From the NCBI GenBank assembly GCA_004154925.1, contig QJNS01000097.1:203706-267705 (forward strand): DNA of 64,000 nt. Reading direction: 5' to 3'. Numbering within the stretch: position 1 is the first letter of the stretch; each line of letters starts with the position of its first letter. A program made the position numbers and the translations under genes. The notes beneath the pieces are model-generated. The model made no database searches and had not been told where the DNA came from. It saw nothing but the letters and a program-made list of their open reading frames with translations. The DNA is from Monosporascus cannonballus (lineage: Eukaryota; Ascomycota; Sordariomycetes; Xylariales). Positions 38,709-49,133 of the stretch are shown here, piece by piece.

Positions 38709-40919
38709 CCGATATTCGTAATTAACAATTAAAATACGATTTCGATAAAATTATTTTTTTTATTTTACGGATATTACGTTAACCCAATTCTTTAAATAAA
38801 AACTAATTTGGTAATTAAAAAAAATTTACGTACAAAAACGGAAAATTTCGTCAGGAAATTGCGAAAAAAAACGGAATTTATTTAAGCCGTAATAGTAACG
38901 GCCTAGCAAACCCAGAAAAAAATAATAAATAAACGTTATTTTTTTACCAAAAATACAAAATTAACAACAAAATCTGGTTATTCCTAAAAAATATTACTAT
39001 TTTTTGATTATGAAAAAAGATTAAGATAATTTTAAGCGAAATATTATATAATTAAAATAATTAATTTTTACGTTATTAAATTAAATATATTTTAAAAAAT
39101 TTATAATTATTTTTATATTAATTTATTAAGATATACAAATTGCGATCTTTTATTATTTTAAATTAACGCAAATATATAATATTTTTTTATTATTTCTAAA
39201 GGAAATAATAAATTGGAATTTAAAATCGAAAATATTCTTTAAGTTTGAATTAAAAAATAAGAAAAATTTTATATATTAAATCCGGGTAAAATAATTAAGT
39301 TATGCAAAATCAACTTAAAAACCGTTCGAAAAATTCACAAATACGGCAGATTTATAATAATTGGAAAAGGAATACGGTAATATAATTATTAATAACAGAT
39401 CACAAATTTAACGTATTACTTAAAAACGGACGGATAAAAATCCAGCTTAAAAATACCGGCCGGACGGTACGTAAGTAATATAGGAAATTTAAGGAAATTA
39501 TTTAAGAATAACCTTATATAATTTGTATATAAACGATAAAATAACGCTTTTATTATTTATAAACAAAATATATTAAACACGAATTAAATATTACAAAAAT
39601 AATATATTAATTTCGAAATTATTTAATTATTTTTGACATTTATAAATTTAACGATTTATTTTACGAATTTGTAATGTTAATAATACGTAAGAATTACGTA
39701 TTTAAAGCGCGCAATTATTCGGCTTTATTTATATTAAATTCCGGCAAAACCGGAATTTTTTCCTTAGTCGCTTAAATTACGATTACGAAATTTTCGAAAA
39801 CGTTAATAATACGATTATTAACGGTTATTAATTTAACTTATAACGTAAATTAATAAATAATGCGAAAGAAGCGCGGGAATATTATAAGAAAATTTATATA
39901 ATAAAATTTATTATTTTTATATTTAATAGGCTTTTTATTACGTAAGGCGAAAACACCGGCAAAACCGTTAATTTAATTTATGTATAAATAATATATAAAC
40001 TTGAAATTAAGGGCGTAAATTTATTTCGGAACGAACGATATATAAAAACTTGAAGCGTAAACGTAAAACCTCGATACCTCTTTTTTTTTAAATACAGATA
40101 ACCGTTAAACCAAAGTTAACGGCGAAAAAATAATATAAAAAATACGTAAAGAAAATAAATTTATTAAGGTTTCGGTAATCGTAATTAAAAGCAATTTTGC
40201 AAAACGTATTAACCGCTTAACGAAATTCTAGAATATCCGCAAATTATACGAGAATTACGTTAAAAAACATATTAATAAAAATAAAAAAATATTTATTTCG
40301 GGATATTTATAATTACAATTAACGTAAGCTTAATAACGGACCGCTTTTTTACTTATAAAAATAAATATTTTAAAAATAACGAATAAATAATATATAAATA
40401 AATTATATATTTCGTTAATTTAAATAAAACGTATCTGAGTTTTCGGCAAAATAAATTATATAAATAAAATAAGATATATCGCAAATACGGGTAAAATATT
40501 TGTCCAGGATAATATAAATACGTAACGTATGAAAAACTTTAATAGATTCTAATTTATTAAAAAGGTCCGAAAACGTAAAAACGTTCTTTTTGTATAATAT
40601 TTTTGCGGCGTTATAACGTATTAATTAATTTTTAAACCGTTATAAAATAACGTATAAAAACGTTATAATAAGTATTAATAAGAATTGATTTATCGAATTA
40701 AATTTTATTATAATAACAAAAATTAAAATAAATAAAAACATAAACGCGTTTTTATATATAAACCTATTTAATGTATAATTAACTTATAATTAATTACTTA
40801 AACTAAACCTAATTCGAAAATTAATAAATTTCCGAATTTCGGATTAATTAAAAACTAAGAATTAACGTAATTCTTAATTTTGCGATAAATTAACCCCTTT
40901 TGAGAAAGGTAAAGAGTAA

Positions 40920-41106
40920 TATGATAAGGCTATATGGAGCCTTATTATGGAGCACCGGATAAACGCCGGTACCAAGCAGCATTAGCGCAGCGCCTTATAT
41001 GCGAACATATATAACCGTATTTTTATTTTCCCTTTTTTTTTCTTTAGCTAGAAAATAAACTCTTATTGGCAACTGATTGCAGACCGCTTAGGTGAAGCCT
41101 TTTATA
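40920..41106 (+). repeat. 3' LTR of element 3
   Basis: 187 bp, TATGATAAGGC...AGCCTTTTATA, followed by GTACG. Confidence 0.88.
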
Positions 41107-43339
41107 GTACGTTTTATAATTAAGAATTTTTTAACCTTAAATATATTATCCTTTTCCGGCTTTACCTTTTATTTAACTGGTACCTTATCGTCCTTAAAAT
41201 AGAATAATTCCAGCAAACTTACTGAGAATATATTATAAATTTTATACCGTTTTAAAAATTTTAACCTATAAGCTAAATTATAATAACCTATTACCTTCTT
41301 CATTTAAAAAAGGTTTAAGTACTTATTTATAAGTTTCTTATAAAGCCGTTATTAATTAATATATTATATTGAAAAAAATTAATTATTTTATTTTGAACAA
41401 TTATTATATACGTTCCCGGTTATATCATTTGGCATACTAATAATTATTCGCTTTTAAAAAGTGGATTATTTTCTTTTTATCCGCTTATAATTTTTCGGCT
41501 TTTTTCGACGCTCTTAGTACGTTAGCTTTTATTAATTCTTTTACAAAATTAACGGGTTTTTGCGATTAATAATCATATAATACGTAAGCTAGGATTTGCC
41601 CATAGGCCGAATATATCGATATATTATATATTTATTCCGTTAATCAAAAGTTTTTTAAATAATCGTTTTATTTATAATTAGTAAAAATTTATAGGTAATA
41701 TTTTAGGGTTTAATTTTATTTTTCTATTTGGCCGTCCGTCTATAAGTGAAAAATTATATTTAACCATTTTTATATTACTAGCCGATAACATAACGTTATT
41801 TAAATATAATTAGTAAGTAAGAAGCCTTTATTTAATATAATATTATCAAATAAGTTAAAACGGGGAAAAACGTAAATAAAAAAAAAAGTCCGCCAACCCG
41901 TTTGCGACGAGGCTTTTAGTTATTAGGATATAAAAAACGTATTTAATAAACCGGTTTATTACTATTAAAACATTATTACGTTATTTTCTCGTCTAAAATC
42001 AAAAATTCGGCAAATCGATAATAAAGTTTATCGAATTTTTTTAAAAAAATCGTAAATATTAATAAGGATTTTAATTCGTTATAAGGTAAATAATGTTTAA
42101 TTTTTATTCGCTAGCAAACCGTATACCTTATTACATATTTTTTTACGTCCTTTTTTATACTTTTTCAAAAATAACTAGTATTTAACCGTTTAATAGTTTT
42201 AAAAAACCCCTTAGTACTTTGCCGTTCAGCTGTTATAGGTATTCCGTATCAGCTTTTTTCGTAACGGATAATTTTCGAATATATAAACCCGTTCTTTAAA
42301 TCGTAATAAGGTATTTTTTCTTATTTGCTAAATATATTTTATAATAATTTATTTATTATAGCGTTATTTCTGTATTAACGATTTTATAAAATTATTTTCT
42401 TACGAAACTATTTACATAGATTTTACCATAAGCTTTTTTTAGCTTATTTTAATCCTTTAATATAATTAGTATTAACGTATATTCTGGCTTTTGAGCTATT
42501 TTTGGATAATTATTTACTCGCTAATAATCTGGAACTTTTATTACTTTAATACTTATTGCCAAAGGTTTTACGAATATTATCTTAAATTTCTCTAGAAAAT
42601 AAAGTAAAACCTATTTATTTATTTTTTTATTTCGTAAATACGTCCTTTAGATCCGGACGCCTTAATAACTTATTTGTCGAATTTTGCTGGTTTTTCTTAT
42701 AATGGATTTCGAAATCGAAATTAATTAACTATTTTATCCAATTTACTTATTTTGCATTCGATTTAAATTTGGATATTAAATATTTATAATTTAAGTAATC
42801 CGTTATTATTTAAATAATTTATTACGAATAAAATAAATAATGCCGTTATTATTCGAAAATATGGTTAATCGTTAATAATTTAATATTTGGGGTATAATAA
42901 CGTAATTCCGTCCTTTTTAATTTTCGAAATATAAATATTATTAGGTACTGGCGATTACCGTATTATTACGAAAATACCGCGTTAATAACGAAATCCGAAA
43001 CGTTAATTTTCAGCCTAATCGGTAACCGGGAGTTAAAATAACAAAATAAGAATACGTTTATAAAAAGTATTTTTAATTTTTTAAATACGAATAAATTATT
43101 ATTTTCTAATTTAATCTTTGCCGGCTGGTGTTTTTAAATATGTTTATCAAAAAGGCCGTAATCTTTAAATAACTCTTAATAAACTTTTTATAAAAACCTA
43201 CGAAACTCAAAAAAATTGAACGTTATAAATATTATTAAGCTCCGGTTATTCCCGGATTACCTTAATTTTTTCAAGATATATATTAATATTTTGCACATTA
43301 ACGACGAAACTTAAAAAGGTTCTTTTCCCTTATATAGAA

Positions 43340-43870
43340 AATACATTTTTCGGAATTTGCATAAAACTTTTATTGCCGTAAATGTTTTAATACGTTACGA
43401 ATATATTTTGGGTAATCCGTTTCGTTTTTCAAATAAATAAAAAATCGTTTAAATATATAATATAAATTATATTTATTAATTCTGTTAATATGCGGTTAAT
43501 ATAATTCTGAAAAAACGCCAAAGCGTAAATAAACCCAAATAACATTATTAAATATTTAAAATAACCGTATTTCGTACGAAAAACTGTTTTCTATTTGTTT
43601 TCCGCTTTAATGCGTAACCGGTAATACATATTTTTTAAATCCAATTTAATATATACTTTTATATTTAATAATTTATTTAATATTTTATGAATTAATAATC
43701 ATGCCGTTTTGGTTTTTAAAATAATTTTGTTAAGCTTTTAATAATTTATATATAATCGTAATTTATCCTTTCATTTCAGAACGAATAAAATAAATGCCTT
43801 TGTTAGGCTTCGGGAAAATTGTATCTAGCCTTTAGTTAACGCTTATTTTATATATTATTACAAAATTTCT
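43340..43870 (-). pseudogene. Gypsy reverse transcriptase relic of element 1
   Basis: The minus strand reads KPNKGIYFIRS, KDKLRLYINY, MYYRLRIKAENK, stop, KTVFRTKYGYFKYLIMLFGF and then YLNDF at about 43.45 kb. The stop stands where the family has Trp (DEWKT), and YLND stands where it has the catalytic YLDD. Both are G-to-A changes as RIP makes. Confidence 0.85.
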
Positions 43871-45872
43871 TATTTCTTTTTCGAAAGGAGGTATATGGGA
43901 TTTCAAAAAGGCGTTTTCCTTTTTTCGAAATTAATATGATATTCTATATAATAGTATTAAAGTAAAGCCCCTATAAAAAATACGTTAAATATATTTTTAT
44001 AATCCTAATATTCGGAGGGAAACATAACGTTATTACCGGCCCCCTTTTAGCTTTTAACGGTTATATTACTTTTATCCGGTTATGCTTTTTCTAATATTTA
44101 TCTTGCATTCAATATGTTAACTATTACTAGAGTTACTATTTCTTTCGATTTTTTAACCGCCTTACAAATCTTTTTCTTGATCGTAACTATAATAAGGTCA
44201 CCTTTTTTTAACCTAAAGTGCCAAAACCTTTTTCTGAAATCTAAATTTAAGTCGATAATATTTCCTCAAGATAAGTTTAAGATTACGTCATACATTTAGA
44301 AATCCTTTAAAACGTAAAAGTTATTTTATATTTTCCGTATTTTCCTTTAATCGTTTATTATTTCCGTTCATGTATTTATTTTTCCTAATAAGGCCCCTTT
44401 TATAAAGATATTTTTTATCCTTATATTATCCGCCAAACTTTAAATTACCGATTTTAATAATAATGTTTTCCGTTTTAAATCGTAATTATTATCGCTATTT
44501 ATTAAATTTTTATATTTAATTTATTTTTTTCGATTCGAAGCCTAATTATTATTCTCGAACTTAAGCCGAAAAACTGGGGCTCTTTATTCCGTAACCTAAA
44601 TTTCTCGTACCTTAAATAATATGTTATTCGATCTAACTTTTAAGGAATTACGGCCTTATAAGTATTAATTTTTTTATATCCGTATTCCTTATATTTAAAA
44701 TACTTCGGGATAATTAGAGTTTATATATTCTTTTTTTATAATTATAATACCGTACGGCCGTTATGAGCCTTTTATAGCCGTTTAGCAAATTTAATATAAA
44801 CCTCGTACTGGTTTTTTTAATAGCGGTAATAAGGCTAATAAGGTTAATAAATTGTCGACTTGCCGGTACGTCCCTAATATAAGTTTAGCCATGTGCCGGT
44901 ATAACCTTTTTAATTTTTTTATTTCCTTCTTTTTTTCGTTAAACTTATTTCGTACAAAATAACAAAGATTAAATTTTGCCTATTATGCTTTCGTTATTAA
45001 ATGTTTCTTAATTTCCGGGAAATTTCCTTTAATAATTTCGTTTTATAATTTAGGGATAAATGTAAATAATAATCGCATTATCCGCTTTTTTTTCGGAAAA
45101 TCGTTGCGGTTTTCGGTCTTTACAGTTTTATATCGGTTTAAGAAAATTATAAACTTTTTTCCGGGTTATTATTATAAATTTGTTAATTTAATATTAAATA
45201 TGACATTACGGGTCCCTTTATTTCCAATATTCTTTTTTAGTTAAATCTCGAATTTTTATTACCTTAATACCGTTAAGTTATTATCGTTTTTTAAAATTAA
45301 GAATTTCGACCATTTTTTAATATATTGGTTTTCGAAATAAATATTAACGTATATTAATTTTATTACGTCCGTAAAAAAAATTGAACGTTAATAATATAAA
45401 ATAAACCTTTAAGTTAATAAAGAAATTCGCTAATTTTATTCGAGAAACCTTTTTATATTGTAAAATAAATAATAATATTTTAAAATAAACCTTATTATAA
45501 TTGTGTTTCGAGGGTTTTTGGTAATTTAACTAATTAATATTATTTAATTCGAAAAACGGGTTTTTTTCTTTTTCCAAAACTGCCAAATATTATCGTTTTT
45601 TCTGTACTTTCTGTTATTTCTTTTTTTTTGGAATTTTGCGGTTTAATTCTTTTTTTAATAATAAAACAATCACTTTTAGGATTTGATGCAAAGTTAACAA
45701 TTCGGGTGATATTTTTATTTTTATCGTCGGGGAATTTTCGGATTAGCTGGCTATACCCTGCGAAATTGCTATTCCGCGTTTTCTTCCTGCCATTATTTGA
45801 TATCCTGGTACGTAGGTTGCTATAAACTGTCCTTTGCCTAACGGTCCGTACGGATGGGTAAAGGTATTAATA

Positions 45873-46078
45873 TGTCAAAGAAAATGGTAAAGTACGGAAT
45901 AAAAGATAAAAAAAGCAGCCCAATAGGTGGTTCATAGTATGGGTAATAAATAAATAACCATTAATGCCTGCCCTTTTTTAACTACTCGGGGGCGAAGCCC
46001 CCCTATATATACACAAACTGGAGCCATACTGGTGGGTCGCTGGGCCCCGGAAAGGGGGCCGCACCTTGGCACCTGACA
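45873..46078 (-). repeat. Right LTR (5' LTR) of element 1
   Basis: 206 bp, TGTCAAAG...CACCTGACA, same hairpin-plus-TATATATA layout as the left copy, followed by CCTTC. It ends 253 bp upstream of the EthD start codon and is oriented away from that gene. Confidence 0.93.
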
Positions 46079-46331
46079 CCTTCATCCTCCTCATATCAGC
46101 TTCATATTCTCCACCATATCCCGGCAACTTGCAGGGGACCCCTTTTATCAAAGCATAGCAAATGCTTGTGCAATGCTCAACATTTATACTTGGAAACTAC
46201 CTACTCATAAGAGTCTCCTTTCATCCTCTTTTCTGCGGTCTCTCTCTGCTCTTTCAATCGTCGTACCGATCTCCTATCTCAAAAACCTACACCACACTGG
46301 CATAGTTAGAGAACCACGGACGGCTCTAGAA

Positions 46332-46769
46332 ATGACATACACCGTCGTGGCTCTCATCCGGCGCAAGGAAGGCATTAAACCCGCCGAATTCCGCTCACAT
46401 TATGACAATGTTCATGTCCCACTTCTCAAGTCGCTTGTTGGCTCGACCTTCCTGCTTTCCCATACGCGCAATTATGTCACTCGAATACCAACCGGCGACC
46501 CGCTGAATTCAACAGACTCCCAACATGACGAATCGGCTGCCAACCTGGATTTCGCGCCAGTCCTCTACGAGGGGCAAGCTTCCGATCTCAACTATGACTC
46601 GCTCACCGTCATGGTTTGGGAGGATAAAGCAGCGTTTGATGAGTTTAGTCGGATCGTCTCAACGAAGGAAGTGTTCGACAAGATGTCTGAAGACAACAAG
46701 AATTTCTTGGACACTACCTTTCGACTTGTCTATGCTGTCGAGGAACCGGTAATCACAAATCGGGATTGA
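46332..46769 (+). CDS. EthD-domain protein
   Basis: 145 residues from the ATG at 46332 (MTYTVVALIRRKEGIKPAEF). The frame stays open upstream to another ATG at 46173, but those 53 residues look like translated leader (Ser/Leu-rich) and the family normally starts at MxYxVxxxxRRK. The core HYDNVHVPLLKSL and the C-terminal VMVWEDKAAFDEF are typical of the EthD fold (PF07110), a small dimeric ferredoxin-like barrel. EthD proteins occur in ether degradation in bacteria and, in fungi, as decarboxylases or dehydratases acting on aromatic polyketides. No polyketide synthase is in the window, so the substrate is unknown. No introns. GC is normal, so the gene has escaped the decay on both sides. Its promoter was truncated or displaced when element 1 inserted about 250 bp upstream. 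Confidence 0.85.
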   Translation: MTYTVVALIRRKEGIKPAEFRSHYDNVHVPLLKSLVGSTFLLSHTRNYVTRIPTGDPLNSTDSQHDESAANLDFAPVLYEGQASDLNYDSLTVMVWEDKAAFDEFSRIVSTKEVFDKMSEDNKNFLDTTFRLVYAVEEPVITNRD

Positions 46770-47214
46770 TAACCTCAGTGTCACGTGCCAAGATGGAATC
46801 TTCTAGAAATAGGCTATACAGGGGTTGTAGGTGTATATACAGGGCTGTTTCCCCCTCATATTGGAAGGGACAGGCGTTACTGGTCTAATCTATATACTGC
46901 TACGTTCCTGCGAGACTGTCTCTTCCTGCCTGTCATGCTGTTGCACCCTTTCCCTGACATTCAGGTCTCGTAATTAAATGGAGATATCCTAGGCAGATGA
47001 CACTGCATGAGAAAGTCAGAGATGTTGGTGTTTAGGGTTAGGGGTACACAGGAGCGGAGCTGAGCTAGGATCACTAGCAATTCGGTTTATGCAAACATCA
47101 GTCTACGACCCCTGTAGTGCCTGCCGGATGCATCATGTAATGTGACGTCTGTCATTAGCGGAACAATGTAGTGGCCTCTTCTCGGTGTCTCCTACACCAT
47201 GTAGAATTTTGGTG
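46770..47214. other. 3' flank of EthD gene
   Basis: Normal base composition. Contains a short telomere-like TTTAGGGTTAGGG at about 47031 and an 8-bp inverted repeat CTACACCA...TGGTGTAG at 47192-47217. No gene. Confidence 0.4.
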
Positions 47215-47400
47215 TAGGGCGAGGGAATACCCACCGATACACTTTTACCCACGGACCCGTGGGGTCCCGTGGGTAGCGCGGAATTCCTATGGGTTACCCG
47301 TGGGAATTTCCTAAAATTCAAAAATACCTGCGGGTTACCTATAGAAATTCCATACTACTTATCGAGTACCCGTAGGAATTTTTTCAAATATAAAAATATT
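47215..47400 (+). mobile_element. Candidate DNA-transposon terminus with CCCGTGGG subterminal repeats
   Basis: Starts TAGGGCGAGGGAATACCC, then carries at least four variants of a motif built on GGGTTACCCGTGGGAATTCC, each more AT-rich toward the right. Subterminal repeat clusters after a TAGGG end are seen in some hAT-type elements. The other end was not found, so type and length are open. Confidence 0.35.
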
Positions 47401-49131
47401 TACGGATTATTTATAAAACTTTTAATATTTATATAAAATATTTAATTTAATTTAAAATTTAAAATACATATCAAACAAATTAAATAATATTATTAAAATA
47501 AGGTGAAATTTTTTTCATAATATAATTATATAATGCTAAACTTTATTTATATTAAAATTAATTTATCAATACTAAAACTTAATTTAATTTAATTTAATTT
47601 AATGGTTTAATTTAACGATTTTGCTTAAACTAAATTTAATATTTATAATATTAAAAAAGATAAAAAATTTACTGCTGATATAATTAAAATTATTAATTTT
47701 TTCGTAATAAACTTATTGAATAAATTTTAAAATGTAATAAAAATTTTATAAATAATTTATAAATTTAATTAATTAATTAATTAATATTAGTTTTGGATAA
47801 AATATTTAATTACGTTGAAAGACGGTTTATCGTACATTTTTTTTAAATTTATAATTTTACGTTATATATTAAATATAAGCAGTAAATTATTTTATAATAA
47901 GTATATATTTAATATTATAACAAGCAAAACGATAATTAATTAATAATAATATAGAAATTACTGAATGTATTGTAATTTTAGATTTATTAATTTTATGCAA
48001 TTTAAGACTGTTTTCTGAATATTATAAATATTATAGTTTATTAATGTATAATTTTATAGTTTAAAAATAAAATATACCTAACGGATAATTGTATAAAAAT
48101 ATTGAATTATATTTTGGTTCGAGTCTTTTTAAGGAAATTAAGAATAATATTTTTTAATAATTATAATAGCTTATAATAATATGTATTTTCCGTACTTTTA
48201 ATTTTAACGCAATAAGCTTTATTAATATTATTATCGGTATGATAATAATCGAAATTCTTATTATCTAAATAAATAATAATATATTTTATAATTATTTATT
48301 TAATTTCGACCTATTACAATGTGAGATAACGAGAGTGCGACGCTAGCCATAATATCAAAAGGTTAGCAATTTCAAACTCCAATTGGGATTTGGACATCCT
48401 AATCCATGTTATAAGGACTAGCTGTGTATATCATCACATAAAAATATTTTGCTTACGTATTGTTAATTTTATTAGTATAAAGTAAAATAATCGTAAAATA
48501 ATATATATTATTAATTTTTTATATATTATAAAACGATTTATATTTATTGTTTTATTTCTGTAAGATTTATACTAAGGATTTGTGCCGTTTAATTTGTAAG
48601 TTTACGTTTAATAACTTTTTTAAAATTATGTTGAACCTTTTTAATATTATATTGGGCCGGTAAAAAGTTTGTAAAGCGTTTACGGGTTTTTTGTATAAAA
48701 GTTTTAAGATAATAATTCGTCGTTTTTACGACATTTTTGTTTTAGCATTATAATTACAAATTGGTTAAAAAAATCAAAAATAATTATTTTATAATTAGCT
48801 TAAACGGTATATAATTATATATAATAAACATGAAATTCTATATAATTTAATATAATTAAAGTTAATTTAATTTAAGAAACTAAAATAAATAAATAAGTAA
48901 ATAATGGAAACGTTTAAAATAAATAGGAAAATTTAAAATAAATGCTTAATTTTTTAATATATATATAATGAAAAAAGTAGAATTATTTTTTTCTACGTAA
49001 ACAACGTGAATAATTTTAATTAAAATATAAAATAATTTATATATTAAATATTTATTAAATCAACAACATTAAACAAAATTCAAATGATTAAATATTAATT
49101 CAATAATAAATTCTTAAAAAAGAACTTATTA
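47401..49131. other. RIP-decayed AT-rich DNA
   Basis: Very AT-rich, stops in all frames, no recognisable protein relic. Contains a possible short solo LTR listed separately. Confidence 0.6.
48320..48438 (+). mobile_element. Possible 119-bp solo LTR
   Basis: A GC-richer island in AT-rich DNA beginning TGTGAGATAACG and ending ATCATCACA, with perfect TGTGA/TCACA ends. The flanking 5-mers TACAA and TAAAA match at four of five positions, so the target duplication is not proven. Confidence 0.45.
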
Positions 49132-49133
49132 TA

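Larger units (their letters stand above)
33784..41106 (+). mobile_element. Gypsy LTR retrotransposon nested in element 1 (element 3)
   Basis: LTRs at 33784-33972 (189 bp) and 40920-41106 (187 bp). Target duplication GTACG at 33779-33783 and 41107-41111. Total 7323 bp, of which 436 bp are a later solo-LTR insertion with its duplication. Orientation is plus: the reverse transcriptase reads forward from about 36.1 kb, and a purine tract (GAGAAAGGTAAAGAG) precedes the 3' LTR. LTR differences are nearly all transitions. The body is AT-rich with many stops. Confidence 0.93.
24694..46078 (-). mobile_element. Outer Gypsy LTR retrotransposon, nested and RIP-decayed (element 1)
   Basis: Two 206-bp LTRs (24694-24899 and 45873-46078) are flanked by identical CCTTC at 24689-24693 and 46079-46083. 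This shows one insertion event whose interior was later interrupted by elements 2 and 3. Subtracting those with their duplications leaves about 6.67 kb, a normal Gypsy length. The orientation is minus. A purine tract AGGAGGGG (minus strand) abuts the left LTR, and a degraded reverse transcriptase reads on the minus strand at about 43.3-43.9 kb. No intact frame remains, and Trp codons have become stops, as RIP produces. Its own internal DNA is 24900-25000, 32392-33783 and 41112-45872. Confidence 0.93.

Noticed and set aside
46173..46331. Upstream start for the EthD gene (adds 53 residues)
   Set aside because: The extra segment is Ser/Leu-rich without a clear targeting pattern, and the family starts at MTYTVVALIRRK. 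A short mitochondrial leader cannot be fully excluded.
47030..47045. Telomere-like TTTAGGGTTAGGG
   Set aside because: Only two units; no evidence of a chromosome end or an interstitial telomere array.
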